This document shows, in pieces, positions 34,812 through 46,462 of a stretch of 64,000 nt of DNA. The stretch is from Heloderma charlesbogerti (taxonomy: Eukaryota > Chordata > Lepidosauria > Squamata > Helodermatidae): the NCBI GenBank assembly GCA_026122225.1, contig JANEZZ010002061.1, positions 186,001-250,000 of the forward strand. Reading direction: 5' to 3'. The notes beneath the pieces are model-generated. The model did no database searches. It was not told the origin of the DNA and saw only the letters and a program-made list of their open reading frames with translations. A program made the translations under genes and the position numbers. The first letter of the stretch is position 1. Each line of letters starts with the position of its first letter.

Positions 34812-37800
34812 GTAAGAATTTGCATCCCAGCCCCAACAGCTATATACAGATGTACCTTCAAAAAGGAGAGGATTTTTCATTTGCAGGGTGAGGTCTGTCT
34901 TCACCTGCCTCTGTACTTCAACCCAAGCTCAAAAGTGTCCCTTCCTATATTTCGAGCAGGTTGTTCACTGTATTTTTGTTCCCGCCTCCCCAAGTAGCTG
35001 GCATGTTTATCGACTCTCACATTTTGCTTTAAATTTTTAAAAGCATTTTTCCCCAGCCTCTTCCCTAATCTGGTGCCCTCCAGATGTGTTAGGCTACACC
35101 TCCCAGCATCACCCAGCCAACAGCTGGCTGCATGTGTGTGTTGGGAATTGTAGTTCAACACATCTGGAAGGCATCAGGTTGAGGAAGGCTGATTTAAACT
35201 TCGAAATGTGCTCCAATAGGGGAAGGGAGGTGGTTTTGTGACTGAGCACAGACTGGCTCTAAGAAGGGCATGTGGAGGCAGAGTTTGCTTCACAATTGAC
35301 ATAAATGCCAGCCAGTCAGCATTGTGCCAATCAGTTTCTGCTCTAAATTAGAACAGCTTCCCTCAAGCTCATTTTGGGAAAAGGTGGTATGTGAGTATGG
35401 GCTCACTGGTTAAGGGTGCAATCCTATCTAGATAGGAGGCTGCCTCCGAACATGGAGGCGACCACCTATCCAAAGCAGGGCAGGAGAAGCATGGAGGGGA
35501 TCGTTCCCTCCCCGCTTCTCCTGCCCTGCTTTTTCAGCTAGACAGCCGATTGCGCTGTCTAGCCACGGGAGCATGGAGCGGGGAGGGAGGCTGCTGTACG
35601 ACACATAGGACGTGTCATACAGGCAGCTACGCTCTCCCCACCCTGGAACACCCCCAGCCACGCCCCTTTCCAGCCACTCCATGCTCCTCTTGCAGAACGG
35701 AAGTGGGGGGAAGTCAGTTCCCAGAAAACGGCATATCCTATGGCCGTCTAGCCGCTGTCTAGCGGCCATAAAATTGCTCCCTCCATCATGTACATCTGTA
35801 TGCACTCACATGCAGTCAGTTTCACAGGATGAAGTCTCCAAGTAATGTTTAGGTTAATTCCTTTTCACTGCAATTCCTCACTTTCTCTTACGTCCCAATG
35901 ACTAAGCCCTAGAAAGAAAATTGATGTTCTGCAGGGGTTACTGTTAAAAATTTAGGACAGTGTTAAACTACTTTCTTATTATCAAATTTCTGTTGATTTT
36001 TCACTTGCGTTCAACCAGTGCCTTCAGAGTTGGGGAATTAAGAATGATTATTGCATAGATGGACTCAGTGCATTGAATGGTGGAGTTGGGAATTCTCGTT
36101 TCCTGTGATCTGTAAGTAGTGCCTGACAGGGAGTCCTTTCATATCTCTCTGCCTTTACTGGTAGAGCTGGAATAAAGCTACAAATTATAGGATAATGTGT
36201 GTAAAATAGCTTTAAGAACTTTGCATGGATAAAGGCTTGTGAAGGCATGTGTTAAGTATTAGAATTGGTTTAATGTAAAAGACCCCTTCATGGATCACTG
36301 CCTTGTTGTGGCGAAGGGGCTTGCGTAACTCAGTGAAGCCATAAGCTATGCCATGCAGGGCCACCCAAGACGGACAGGTCATGGCAGGGAGTCCTGACAA
36401 AATGTGGTCCACTGGAGAAGGAAATGGCAACCCACTCCAGTATTTTTGCCAAGAAAACCCCATGGAACGTATCACAAGGCTAAATACATCATGAGAAACA
36501 CCGGGTTGGATGAATCACAGGTCGGAATTAAGATTGCCAGGAGAATTATCAACAACCTCAGATAAGCAGACGATACCACTCTAATGGCAGAAAGCGAAGA
36601 GGATCTCAAGAGCCTCTTGTTGAGGGTGAAAGAGGAGAGTGCAAAAGCTGGTTTGAAACTCAACATTAAAAAAACGAAGATCATGGCATCTGGCCCCATC
36701 ACTTCCTGGCATATGGAAGGGGAAGAAATGGAAGCAGTGACAGATTTTATTTTCTTGGGCTCCAAGATCACTGCAGACCGTGACTGTAGCCATGAAATTA
36801 AAAGACGCTTGCTCCTTGGGAGGAAAGCTATGGCAAACCTAGACAGCATAGTGAGAAGCAGAGACATCACCTTGGCGACAAAGGTCCGCATAATCAAAGC
36901 TATGGTTTTCCCAATAGTAACGTATGGCTGTGAGAGCTGAACTATAAGGAAGGCTGAGCGCCAAAGAATTGATGCTTTCGAACTGTGGTGCTGGAGAAGA
37001 CTCTTACGAGTCCCCTGGACTGCAAGGAGGTCAGATCAGTCAATCCTAAAGGAAATCAACCATGAGTGCTCCTTGGAAGGACAGATACTGAAGCTGAAGC
37101 TCAAATATTTTGGCCACCTAATGCAAAGAGAAAACTCTCTGGTAAAGACCCTGATGCTGGGAAAGACTGAAGGCAAAAGGAGAAGGGGACGGCAGAGGAT
37201 GAGATGGCTAGATAGCATCACTGATGCAATGAATATGGACTTGAGCACACTCTGGGAGAGAGCGCAGGACAGGAAGGCCTGGCGTACTATGGTCCATGGG
37301 GTCACGAAGACTGAAGACATGACTGAATGACTGAACAACAACAATGTAAAAGAAGTTTAGTTTAGTTTTATTTATATGCTGCCTTTCCATAGTGGCCCAT
37401 TCCCAGAGTGACTCATGATAAATAAAATAACTATTAAACAACAACATACTAGTACATATTAAAAAAGCACATCAGCAAATTGGAACCAAACCAACAAGTC
37501 AATAGACGTATCATAATATAAATTCAATATTACAATAAGATAGTCCACTAACCAATTCACCATTAATGCATAACCATCTAGTATAAAAGCAAGATCAACA
37601 CTGGAAAAGAAGTGGGGAAGAAATAACACAACCCTTTTGCTCCAAGAGACTGTAGACGCCCAGTTTAAATACAGTTATAACCAGACTAGACAAAATGCCA
37701 TTCACACAATTAGAAATTACATGAATGGCTTTTTAAAGGTAAAAAGCCTGAGAATTAGGCCTGAGGATTAGGGTGGGGGGACTTCTACCCTTTTCTGTCT

Positions 37801-40800
37801 ACTGCAGGGAGCCCCCTCCCCTGGGGGCACACCAGCTATTTGCTTTGGAAAAGGCTCTCATTTGCTCCAGTGGGGGCTTTATTTTCCCCCAATGCAAATA
37901 GTGTGTACAGTGATCTGGATTGGAACTGCAGCAGGGGGTTAATGTCCCATAACCCTCCACCACCCCCATGCCAGAGTTCCAATCCAAATCAGGATCCTAA
38001 TGCCTGCCATTTACTTTTTTTAAACCATCTGCACATTTTCTAATTGCATGAATGGCATTGAGTTTAGTTTGGCCCTTTGAGATCTTGGGGAGCAGAGACT
38101 TCTCACCAGGCTAGAAGAGGGTTCACAGCTGGCTCCTTCATCTCTCCTCTAAGGAGGCATTGGCAGCATTACTGGGAAATGTTATCATCTATCCATCCAA
38201 ACAGATTCAGGAAGAACCAATTCTAGCTAAGTATTTAACTTGTGATTTGCATAACCTACTGAAAAGGCCTAAAGAAGGTTGCTTGTTTAGAATGATTGGT
38301 TTCAGCAGATGGTTGGAAAATGTTATGCCATTTTTCAGCCTTAAAGTAATCTTTCCCCTATTTATTCTGTTTTGATAGAGATGGCAGGTCCAATTCTGCA
38401 AATGACACGCCATAACCAGACGCAAGAGCCTGTGCCCTACACTACTTTATCACAGCATGAGAAGGTGAGCACTCCCAAACATGCAGACTTCCATTAATTG
38501 AGAGACACAGAGTGCTGTTCCTAAATAAAGTGCTGTGTCTATATATATCTGGCTGCCCTAGTTCCGTGGTATATTGAGGACTAAAGAGTAGATTGAGTAA
38601 AGTTGTGTAATATGTCCCTGCTCCCGCTCCTTCTCCCCTTTCCTGAGAGCCCAGGCCATGGTTTCCTCAACACTGTAGTTTTTTGCTATCATGAAGCTTG
38701 TGCTGAGCAAGTCCTCCACCTGTGCCACTGACAGTGCAGTCCTATACATGTCTAATCAAAACTATGTTCCATTGAGTTCAGTGGGACTTATTCTTCCACA
38801 TTCTGACTGGTTCTGACTGAAATCCGGAGCGAATTCACCACCCCACTGATGTCAGAGCCACTAGATTCCATTGGGTGGGACCTCCCCCTCCTTCACAGAT
38901 CCCTGTCCGTCAAAAACAAAATGTCAGGGAGAATGGTTCTAGCATCACCTTCATCATGGCATGTCAAGATTCCATGTGCAGGTTGTTTTTTTGTATGATG
39001 GAACATTCAACCATGTTCCCCAGCAGTCCCTTTTTTTATTCCACCCGCCACTGTCAATGGCAGAGTTGGGCATTGTGTTAATATTGCTAGTTTCACCTTT
39101 TCACAATTTTAGCCCAGTTTAGGTCAGCCTCTGCATGTCAGCCCTCATGGGTTCAAGAGCATGCAGTGTCTTCTTGGTCACTTCAAGGACTGCAGTATAT
39201 GCTGAATTAAATCAGCCTGGTCTTCCTCATGGCTTTTGAGTCGCCTCTGTTTCCTCCTAGTTATCGAGGGTGCAGCAAGTTTAGATTTGTAGATCTGTTG
39301 CAGTTCCTTGTTTTGTGTTTGTTTCTTTCGTTTCCTTGGGCCCATATTTGTATGGAGTTGGAGAGCTAGGCCAACTTTCATTTTTAGTGTGGAAATGGTG
39401 CCCATTGCATGAAGCATGGCTTGGCTATCAGGTACATGGGGGATACGGGGGAGGGCAGGAGTGTTGCCTCGGGCTCCTATAAGAATGCTGATCCTTTAAG
39501 GGGGGTTTGGAACATTCATTCTGGCTTCGGTCTGGCATTCTCCCACCTCCCCTTCTTTCACATGTGAGGGGAAACAAATCCATTGTTTCTTGTTTCATCT
39601 GAATGAGGCAAACTGTGGTTTGCAGAAATCATAGTTTGTCTCATACCAGGATCCCAACTAGGATCAAACCATGGCTTATCATTTCAACTGAATTATGCTT
39701 CTGTGAATCAACATGAATCAACCCTGACTGCTCATTGGAAGGACAGATACTGAAGCTGAAATATTTTGGCCACCTAATGCAAAGAGAAAACTCTCTGGAA
39801 AAGGCCCTGATGCTGGGAAAGATTGAAGGCAAAAGGAGAAGGGGACGGCAGAGGATGAGATGGCTAGATAGCATCACCGATGCAATGAATATGGACTTGA
39901 GCATGCTCCGGGAGAGAGCGCAGGACAGGAAGGCCTGGAGTGCTATGGTCCATGGGGTCACGAAGAGTCGGACACGACTGAACGACAACAACAATGCTTC
40001 GGTGCCCAACATGTTAAAAAGTCCAATCTGTGGACTTCTGCACCATTTACTTGGGTCTGTTATATATGGTGCCAAAGCTCCAGTCAGAGTATTGATGTCT
40101 AAAAGCCTCTTCTTGTCAAAATTCAGCACTGATTGCCCATCATCACTGACTGTGGCTTTTGCTGTGTAATGCATTTGTTTTACCTTGCTAACCTCAGCTT
40201 TAATCCTGCATATTTTGGCAATGAAAAGTAGCATGTCAAATACCCATAGAACATCTTCAGGTCCAATAGTGCACATGACACGGCATATGTCGCTTTCTCT
40301 TTCATGGTCAATACCACATTAATAGTATAGTCCCATTGTTCCCTGCCAGTCTTTCCATAAATGAGGGGTCCCCAACCTTTTTGTGTCAGTGGGCACATTC
40401 GGAATTTTGAGAGAGTGTCATGGGTACTCTCACAAAATGGCTGCCATGGGATTGCCTTGCCAGTTCATAAAATGCCTGCCATGATGGGCATGGCCAGTCA
40501 CAGAACACTCATTTCCCAGAAGCCAAACTGGTGAGACTAAAAGAAAAGTAACCTACCCAAGAATCTGAGTACAAGGCAGAGATGAGGCCTGAGCTCCAAA
40601 ACAAAACCACGCTTTTTAACTCAGATAAAGATGGCACTGGAGGGCAGTACCCCACTTTGCAGCAAGCCAGCCTCCCAGTTTTTTATAATTAAAAAAATCT
40701 TAAGAAATACAATAAAAGTCAGGAGGAGCAGGCAGCCTGCCCTGGTAAAAAGAGGTGTCCATGGGCACCATGTGGAAGACCCCAGCCCATAGACTGATTT

Positions 40801-43800
40801 AAGTTTTATTCATCGCCCAGATCTCAAGGTTTGCTACATATTTACGATCATCTGAATCTTGAAGTCTTTCTAGAAATCATGACTAAAGCCTGCTTCATAC
40901 AAACAGCAAATGAGGTTGTAAACCTTTTACTACTCAGTCTGCTGTGGGGCAGGGGCACATGGCTGAATGCTCCACCATACAAAAAAAAAAAAAAAATCCT
41001 GCACACAGAATCTTGATATACCATGGATGCTAGGTGATGCTAGAACTGTTCTCTCTAACATTTTGTTTTCGATGTACAGGGATCTGTGGAGGAGGAAGTG
41101 CCACCTGCTCTCTGAAGGGATACAGTCCAGAAACAGGTTTACCACCTCATCTGTGAGAACTAAGAGGACTGGGCTATAGCTTTAGTATTTCTTCCTACAA
41201 TTGGTAGGATCCTGGCAACTGATATAGAATATTGTTAGTTATATACCTTTAAAGTGGCTGTTATTTGCTTTAATGCCGTCATAGAAATAATGGCTGCTTT
41301 TCATGGGTCATTCTGCTCCTGTCTTTGCATCCACTCTTTGAAGTGAGGTCTCTGAAGAGTTCTCTTTGTAGATTTCTTCCTGCTTTTTGGCTGGCTGTAA
41401 TAATCCCATGGGTATGTTTTCTGGCAGAGTAACCCCCTTTCCCTCTCTCTTCCTTACCAATGCAAAACTGAATGTTTTAGAGCAGGTGAATCCTCTGCCC
41501 TCTGAAATATTCTGATATGCGTATGGCAGCCTTCACCAACCTGGTGCCCTTCGGATGTGTTAGACTAGAACTCCTATAATCCCCAGCTGACATGACTGGA
41601 GATTCTGGGAGTTGTGGTCCGCCCCATCTGGAGGGTGCCAGGTTGGCTAAGGCTGGTATATGGAGTTCTTGCTCTGTCCATGGATGCGCAAGAGAGTTCC
41701 AAGAACTGCTGAAGTAATTTTTTTGCTTTCTAGTTTTCCTGTGCTTTTCCTTCTTGGCTAGATTGATGAGTTTTCTTTCTTTCCCCTTTCTATTAAGCTA
41801 GCAAACTTGACTCTAAGTAAACATACAGGCTTAATGGCCCCTACTTCTAAAACCCCTTACATAAATCATTCATCAATACTTTGATGTGTCTTTAGTCTAA
41901 TTTTTGTTCAGTTTGCCTGGATAAATTGCATGCTTTGGGGGCAAATCATATTTGTGGTTTCTTGTTTCTTTTTCTGCTCTATTTAGAAGACAAAGAGATA
42001 TGTTTTCTTTCTTATTTAGTGCAATAGCTAGGGAAATAAACCCCTGTAGTGTTAGCTGAGGAAACAACCATTTAATCCACTCCTTCAATCCTGAGGAGTT
42101 GCAGAATTTTCTTGAATAAATAAAAGAATTAATCTGTTAAAACATTGATGTCTCTGATAAAAGTGTATTCAGTAGCAAGGGCATTGTTAGAATCCATATC
42201 TTAGACCGATAGTGATGTTTTGAGCTTTTCCCCAATAATCATTGGTGCTTTAAATAAGAGAAGCCACAATGATTATATTAATGAAAGACATTATAATACC
42301 TGTGTCGAGTATGTTTAAAAGAGCTAATGAAATAAAAACTTTTGAAGATGTTGGTTCCCCTCCTCCTGTTCCCTTTGTGAATTCCAGGTTTGGGCTTTCA
42401 ACACTGAGACGTATATGGCTTCAGCCAGCCTTCCCCAACCTGGTGTCCTCCAGATGTGTTGCACTACAACTCCCAATGCCATGATGGCTGGGAATGATGG
42501 GAGTTGCAGTCCAAGACATCTGGATTGGGAAAGGCTGGCTTTGTCTGTCTTGACCTCCGTCTGGCTTGACCATGCAAATTATGTTTGGCAGTGAACCTGT
42601 GACACTTTCTGTATACAGCGGGGATTGGGAATGAGTCTTCCATTTTCCTCTGAGTTTCAGTACGCGGTTTCTATCGGGTGTGGTTTGAGTGGCAAGAGAT
42701 ATCCCTGCCTGTCACTAACTCTTCTTTTTTCTTGGTTCAGTGTGAGGAGATAGCATATGAGGAACGGCTGTACCCAGCTGGGAAATGGGCATGCGTCACT
42801 AAAGGAGAACCCAAGTATGAGCAGAGCATCTCTTTGGGTTTCATGAAACTAATACGGTACATCTGCAAGGAGAACTCCCTAGGTATGTGCAAGCAACTGC
42901 CATGGCAGGCATATTGCAGCCTGCAGTAGCTGGAGCAACTGAGCCTGGGAATGCAAGGGATGGGTTTCCTAGGATCCTCTTTCACTATCTCTTGTCTCTG
43001 CCTAGGCCTCCAGTTGGGGATGACAGTGCCAGTGATCACTGAGATCCACCTGAATAAGGAGGGCACTGAATTGCTGCAAGAAGTCGTCACTGCCTATTAC
43101 CTCCCTGGGGAATTTCAACTTAACCCCCCTCTCCCCATGGACCCAGACATTCAAATTCTAGAGAGAGCACCGCTTCAGGTTATCACCAGGTGGGCCCTGC
43201 TTCATGCATACTAGAGCTATGTTCTGGGTGCCAAAGGTGCCTCTAAGTAGAGCAGGGAAGGATGGATGCTTTCTCATTCCGGCTAGGAGAAAGGGAATGC
43301 ATGGCAGGGAAGATGGTGCCTGTGAAGGAGTGCTGGAGCTAACCCCAACATCCCTGCAAGGTAGGACAGGACAGACCTGGCCTCAAGCCCCAAAAGATCC
43401 CAGTAACCGCTCTCTCCTGCCAAGAGGCACTGAGGTTGAGCAGAAAGGATCACACCAACTTGGAGTTGGATAACGGTTTATTGTAGGGAGAGGGATAGAG
43501 GGAAGGGGAGAGTTAGAGGTGGTAGGTTGTACAGAGGGTTACAAAGCTGAAAACGTGCAAGGAAACCAAAACATACACAGAGAGCCTTTATACCACACCC
43601 CCAAGCAAACTAATCAAACTAGCTAGCCTGTCCTTTCACATACCTAAGTATGGGCCTCCCAGGATAGCATCCAGCTGACAGCAGGTCTAAAACCACCACA
43701 AGGAAGGGAGGCACCACGCCTCTCCCTTGACCTCCTCTTAAGGCCCAGCTCCAGCAAGCCAGGGCAGATTTCCCTTAGCCAATCACCAGCTTAGCCCCCA

Positions 43801-44373
43801 AAGGGACCACCTTCATCCAGAAGAGGTAGGATCTTCCCACCAAACCCAGCTGATATCTATTTCCCAGTTAGCAGGGACTGAGCCTGGCCTTGAGCAACAG
43901 GGCCAAGGAGTTGGCAGTTAACACACAATTCCAGGTGGATGCCTGGGACTTGATGCCTGGGCCTGGTCTTGTGGTGGGAAACAGGCCATAATTCTTGACA
44001 GTGCCTTCGTGAAAAAGAAGTACATTCTCAGGTCCTATGACAGAGAAGGGTATGAGGGAAGTTGGCTTCCGGTTGGGGCAATAGTTCCCAGTTTTTTCAA
44101 GATGAGGTAGATAGATGGATGGGTGGCAGGGAAGCAAGGATCTCTTACCAACACTGGATCCTTAAGGGCAATTGTTTTGTTGTTGACCTTGTGTTAAGGG
44201 TGTTTTATGGGACAACTACAGAAGAAACTGTCCTACGGGAGATCCACCTTCTCTGGGAGTTGCTGGGCTCTGCAGAAAATGTGCTCCGGGAAACCTACAT
44301 GGTGGTTGCATACCAGAACCCTGGTGTCCCTAACCGTCGCAATGAGATCTGGTTTATCCGGCGAACAGACTGA
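34664..44373 (+). CDS. SOUL / heme-binding protein (HEBP) family protein
   Basis: Exons 34664-34811, 38379-38464, 42741-42882, 43006-43189 and 44199-44373 join in phase (735 nt, 244 residues). Residues 1-78 form an acidic, probably helical extension (EELNELGDEVLEEDDEAMER). The SOUL fold begins near residue 79 (CEEIAYEERLYPAGKWACV), carries the hallmark GMTVPV, then YYLPGEFQ, and ends with NRRNEIWF, like GRRNEIWL of HEBP1. Known: HEBP1/HEBP2 and chicken SOUL are small cytosolic tetrapyrrole-binding proteins of about 190-205 residues; heme binding cannot be judged here. HEBP1 and HEBP2 lie at other human loci, so this is probably a third vertebrate SOUL paralogue absent beside human KLC4. The ATG has a strong context (AAGATGG). 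Confidence 0.88.
35065..35192. mobile_element. ACAACTCCC palindromic MITE
   Basis: CTAATCTGGTGCCCTCCAGA and then TGTGTTAGGC mirror TTCAACACATCTGGAAGGCA and then TCAGGTTGAGGAAGGCTG. Confidence 0.75.
35413..35780. mobile_element. Large TTAAGGGTGCAATCC MITE
   Basis: TTAAGGGTGCAATCCTATCT at the left end; CAGCTAGACAGCCGA and CTATGGCCGTCTAGCCGCTG inside; GCTCCCTCC at the right. It shares ends with 32.8 and 63.3 kb. Open frames within it are artefacts. Confidence 0.6.
36283..37345 (+). mobile_element. BovB-type RTE LINE, reverse transcriptase C-terminal part
   Basis: One frame from about 36500 to 37330 encodes the end of an RTE/BovB reverse transcriptase: ADDTTLMAESEEDL, MVFPIVTYGCES, IDAFELWCWRRLLRVPWTAR, RRGRQRMRWLDSITDAMN. 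It holds two in-frame stops: TAA at 36563-36565, replacing the Tyr of YADD, and TGA at 36938-36940 for Trp. The left part (36283-36470, GGATCACTGCCTTGTTGTGG) is a more 5' BovB segment, so an internal deletion near 36475 is likely. The 3' end is CTGAACAACAACAATG. Dead copy. Confidence 0.9.
37346..38378. other. SOUL-gene intron, nothing firm
   Basis: 37355-37520 looks like a reversed LINE/SINE tail (TTTATTTATATGCTGCC). The rest was not recognised. Confidence 0.35.
38379..38464 (+). CDS. SOUL-gene coding exon 2
   Basis: 86 nt, phase 1 to 0, encoding (E)MAGPILQMTRHNQTQEPVPY and then TTLSQHEK. The acceptor is TTTTGATAG|AG and the donor AAG|GTGAGC. It links the acidic extension to the SOUL domain. 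Confidence 0.8.
38735..38875. mobile_element. Two small MITE fragments
   Basis: 38735-38792 is the left half of the GCAATCCTA family (AGTCCTATACATGTCTAATC, GAGTTCAGTGGGACTTA). 38798-38872 is half of the 28213 family (TTCTGACTGGTTCTGACTGA, CACTGATGTCAGAGCCACTA). Confidence 0.5.
38876..39590. other. SOUL-gene intron, nothing recognised
   Basis: No exon or clear repeat was seen. The minus-strand frame 39178-39417 has no recognised homology. Confidence 0.35.
39711..39997 (+). mobile_element. BovB-type RTE LINE 3' end
   Basis: Encodes EGQILKLKYFGHLMQRENSL and GRQRMRWLDSITDAMNMDLS in one frame, and ends with GAGTCGGACACGACTGAACG then ACAACAACAAT. It is strongly 5'-truncated and closely similar to 37070-37345. 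Confidence 0.9.
40358..40545 (+). mobile_element. Nonautonomous DNA element (partner of 7238)
   Basis: GAGGGGTCCCCAACCTTTTT at the left and CTCACAAAATGGCTGCCATG inside; the latter occurs in reverse near 7470. The left end resembles hAT termini. Confidence 0.5.
40546..41526. other. SOUL-gene intron, nothing firm
   Basis: A poly-A run lies at 40980-40996. No exon was recognised. Confidence 0.35.
41527..41655. mobile_element. ACAACTCCC palindromic MITE, complete
   Basis: CAGCCTTCACCAACCTGGTG at the left, GCCAGGTTGGCTAAGGCTG at the right. The flanks GCGTATGG and GTATATGG agree at 6 of 8. Confidence 0.8.
41656..42420. other. SOUL-gene intron, nothing recognised
   Basis: AT-rich. No exon or repeat family was recognised. 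Confidence 0.35.
42428..42540. mobile_element. ACAACTCCC palindromic MITE, complete
   Basis: CAGCCTTCCCCAACCTGGTG at the left, GGATTGGGAAAGGCTG at the right. The flanks GCTTCAGC and GCTTTGTC agree at 6 of 8. Confidence 0.8.
42741..42882 (+). CDS. SOUL-gene coding exon 3
   Basis: 142 nt, phase 0 to 1. It opens with CEEIAYEERLYPAGKWACV, corresponding to the first strand block of HEBP1 (VSYEERACEGGKFATV), and ends FMKLIRYICKENSL. The acceptor is TTGGTTCAG|TG and the donor CTAG|GTATGT. Confidence 0.9.
43006..43189 (+). CDS. SOUL-gene coding exon 4
   Basis: 184 nt, phase 1 to 2. It contains LGMTVPVITEIH (HEBP1: GMGMTVPISFAV) and YYLPGEFQLNPPLPMDP (HEBP1: FRIPNQFQSDPPAPSD). The acceptor is CTGCCTAG|GC and the donor CCAG|GTGGGC. 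Confidence 0.92.
43321..44000 (-). mobile_element. Solo LTR, 680 bp
   Basis: It begins TGTGAAGG and ends TTCTTGACA. Perfect 5-bp duplications GTGCC flank it at 43316-43320 and 44001-44005. On the minus strand it has a TATA-like GGTATAAAGG near 43590 and a CAATAAAC poly(A) signal near 43470, in promoter-then-poly(A) order. It fills most of the last SOUL-gene intron, antisense to the gene. No internal retroviral genes remain. Confidence 0.9.
44199..44373 (+). CDS. SOUL-gene terminal coding exon
   Basis: 175 nt with TGA at 44371-44373. It codes for VFYGTTTEETVLREIHLLWE and on to the family-typical end NRRNEIWFIRRTD. The acceptor is GTGTTAAG|GG. The reading frame continues the split Arg codon from exon 4. 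Confidence 0.9.
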
Positions 44374-45395
44374 AAGCACCCTGAATCCCTGACAAGAGTA
44401 CAATCCACCCTGTGACTGGATCTGGTTTAGATGGCAGTTCTAGCCTAAAGGAGATGAATGCACATCCCGACTCACTATAGGATAGATGAGCTGCTCCTTC
44501 TCCCCTGGGTGAACCAAGGAGTTTTGTTCCTTCCTGTGAGCTCACAGCCAAGGGAAAAAACTAGTAGACACAAAACTCCCAGAGAGGGTTTCCACCCCAC
44601 TCCTGCAGGGGGCAGCATGGGATTATGGAGCTATTGATGGAGCTAGCATTGGGAGGAGCTATGGGTGTCTGCTTCAGTTGGCCTCAAGTGTGTTCATGCC
44701 ACACTTGAATGAAGGTGCATCGGGGACTGTAGCTGTTAAGCAACCCTCACCTCACATTCCAAGGGTTAGGTAGCAATCGTGAAATGAATTTGGAGAGCAG
44801 GTCCAAACGCCACTGCCTTCAGCTGTGTCTGTAGCTGACAGATAGTGATGGATGGGCTACAGGTCATGACCCATGTTGGAGGTGTTCACTTCTGATGCCA
44901 CTGAGCATCCCTTTTAGCCATGTATGTGAAGGGCTGCTGGTCAGCTTATTCTCTAACAGCAGTGAAGCTCCACTTCTGGAGTAGCTTTAGACTTTACTCC
45001 TGACAGGAGTAATTTGAACACATGTCCAGGAACAAATGGGAAATCCCTGCCAAGGGCTATGTCCCAGAGGAAGATCTGAGGAGTTCAGGGAGACCCTTCT
45101 CTATGGCCCAAAGATCCTCCTGTTTTCCCAAGAGTACTCGGAGCTATATGCCATCCACTGGCAGCCTCCAGCCTATCAACCAGCTGGGGCTTATGCCTTA
45201 ATAAGGCATACCCAAGGGCTTGGTGTGAGCCGAGCAGGCCATATATTTGCAAGTTGTCATTGGCAACATTTTGACCATGTGTTGCGTTGTGCATTGATTG
45301 GTTGGTTTCACACTCATGGATGCTTCCGTCCTCTCCCAATGGAGGCCGGTAGCACAAAGCAAACCTGAAATAAAATCAATCTCAGACCTCTGTGA
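44374..45395 (+). other. SOUL-gene 3' UTR and poly(A) signal
   Basis: About 1 kb of single-copy-looking sequence runs to the first AATAAA at 45369-45374. The open frame at 45036-45368 lies here; its product shows no family motif and is treated as UTR. Confidence 0.6.
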
Positions 45396-45559
45396 ATGGT
45401 ATTTTATTGTCTTTTTTAACCTCTGGGATGACCAGTACAAAAGCAGCTGACATCCAAAGAGTGACCAAATGACGAACAAGATAGCTGCTGGCTCAGAACC
45501 AGCTAGCTGATTCCAGTATAAAGGAATAGAATGCCTTTCTAACTGCTGTGTTTTGGTAA

Positions 45560-45905
45560 GGTACTGAGCCAGTTTACACAACACGACAGCCTACCATGGG
45601 AGGCTCCAGTGTGTGCAGGACACATGTGGCCACCATTTTGCATATCCAACCCCCACTCAGGTGTTGTCGTGTCGTGTGAACCTGGCAAGCGTGGGTTATG
45701 CGAAGGTTCCACAACCCATAGAACAGCCTATGGGGTGATGTGAGAGTTGTTTAACCCTTACATAGGCCATCCTTTCCGGGTTTGCATGACACGACAACCC
45801 CTGAGCGGAGGTTGGATATGCAAAATGGTACCCGCAGGCACTACAGCTCATTGTGGGTTAAGTAACCCACGACGAATCCCACTGTGTTGTCTGAACCAGG
45901 TCATC
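45560..45905. mobile_element. Palindromic MITE, family shared with 15.3 kb
   Basis: Ends CCAGTTTACACAACACGACA and GTGTTGTCTGAACCAGG. GTGTTGTCGTGTCGTGTGAA mirrors GCATGACACGACAACCCC inside. Confidence 0.7.
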
Positions 45906-46365
45906 ACCCAGAATGCCTCTTTGACTCCTGTTTGAAACACATCCATAGTAGCGAGCTGATCAGATGCAATGGAAGGCTCCCCCGCTTCAAAGAAAATTTA
46001 AGGTAGATATGATGCTGTGCTTCTGTTAGGTATGTTCTGTACAACTACAGCCAAAATGGTTGTATAGCAGCCAATGAACTATGTAACTTCCCAATCTGCA
46101 CCCCTACAAATGCAGTGATGAATGACTGGGCATTGCTTTGTCCTTTAGAAGCCATAACCCTGACATTGGACCCATAAAATTGTACATTCATAGGGATTAG
46201 TGGCTGTCCCATCACCTCCATAGTCCTAACTTTAATACAGTACCTCTGCAAGACAGCAGTAGTAATACATTCCAAAGTACCACCCTCTAGAGTCAATTGC
46301 AAAGTATTCTGTGGTTGCCTAAGTGTGGAAAGCCGTGGGTTTATTTATTATTACATTTCTATACA

Positions 46366-46462
46366 GCTGGGGGTGGCAACGGCTGACAGGAAGCTCTGGC
46401 GTGGGCTGGCCAATGAAGTCACAAAGAGTCAGAAGCAACTGACTGAATAAACAACAACAACA
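46366..46462 (+). mobile_element. RTE LINE 3' end (second subfamily)
   Basis: CTGGGGGTGGCAACGGCTGA, then CAGGAAGCTCTGGCGTGGGC, ending CTGACTGAATAAACAACAAC. It matches the ends of 49645-50065 and 54500-55017. Confidence 0.85.

Noticed and set aside
45036..45368. 110-codon frame after the SOUL stop codon
   Set aside because: It lies between the stop and the first AATAAA, has no family motif and is best explained as 3' UTR.
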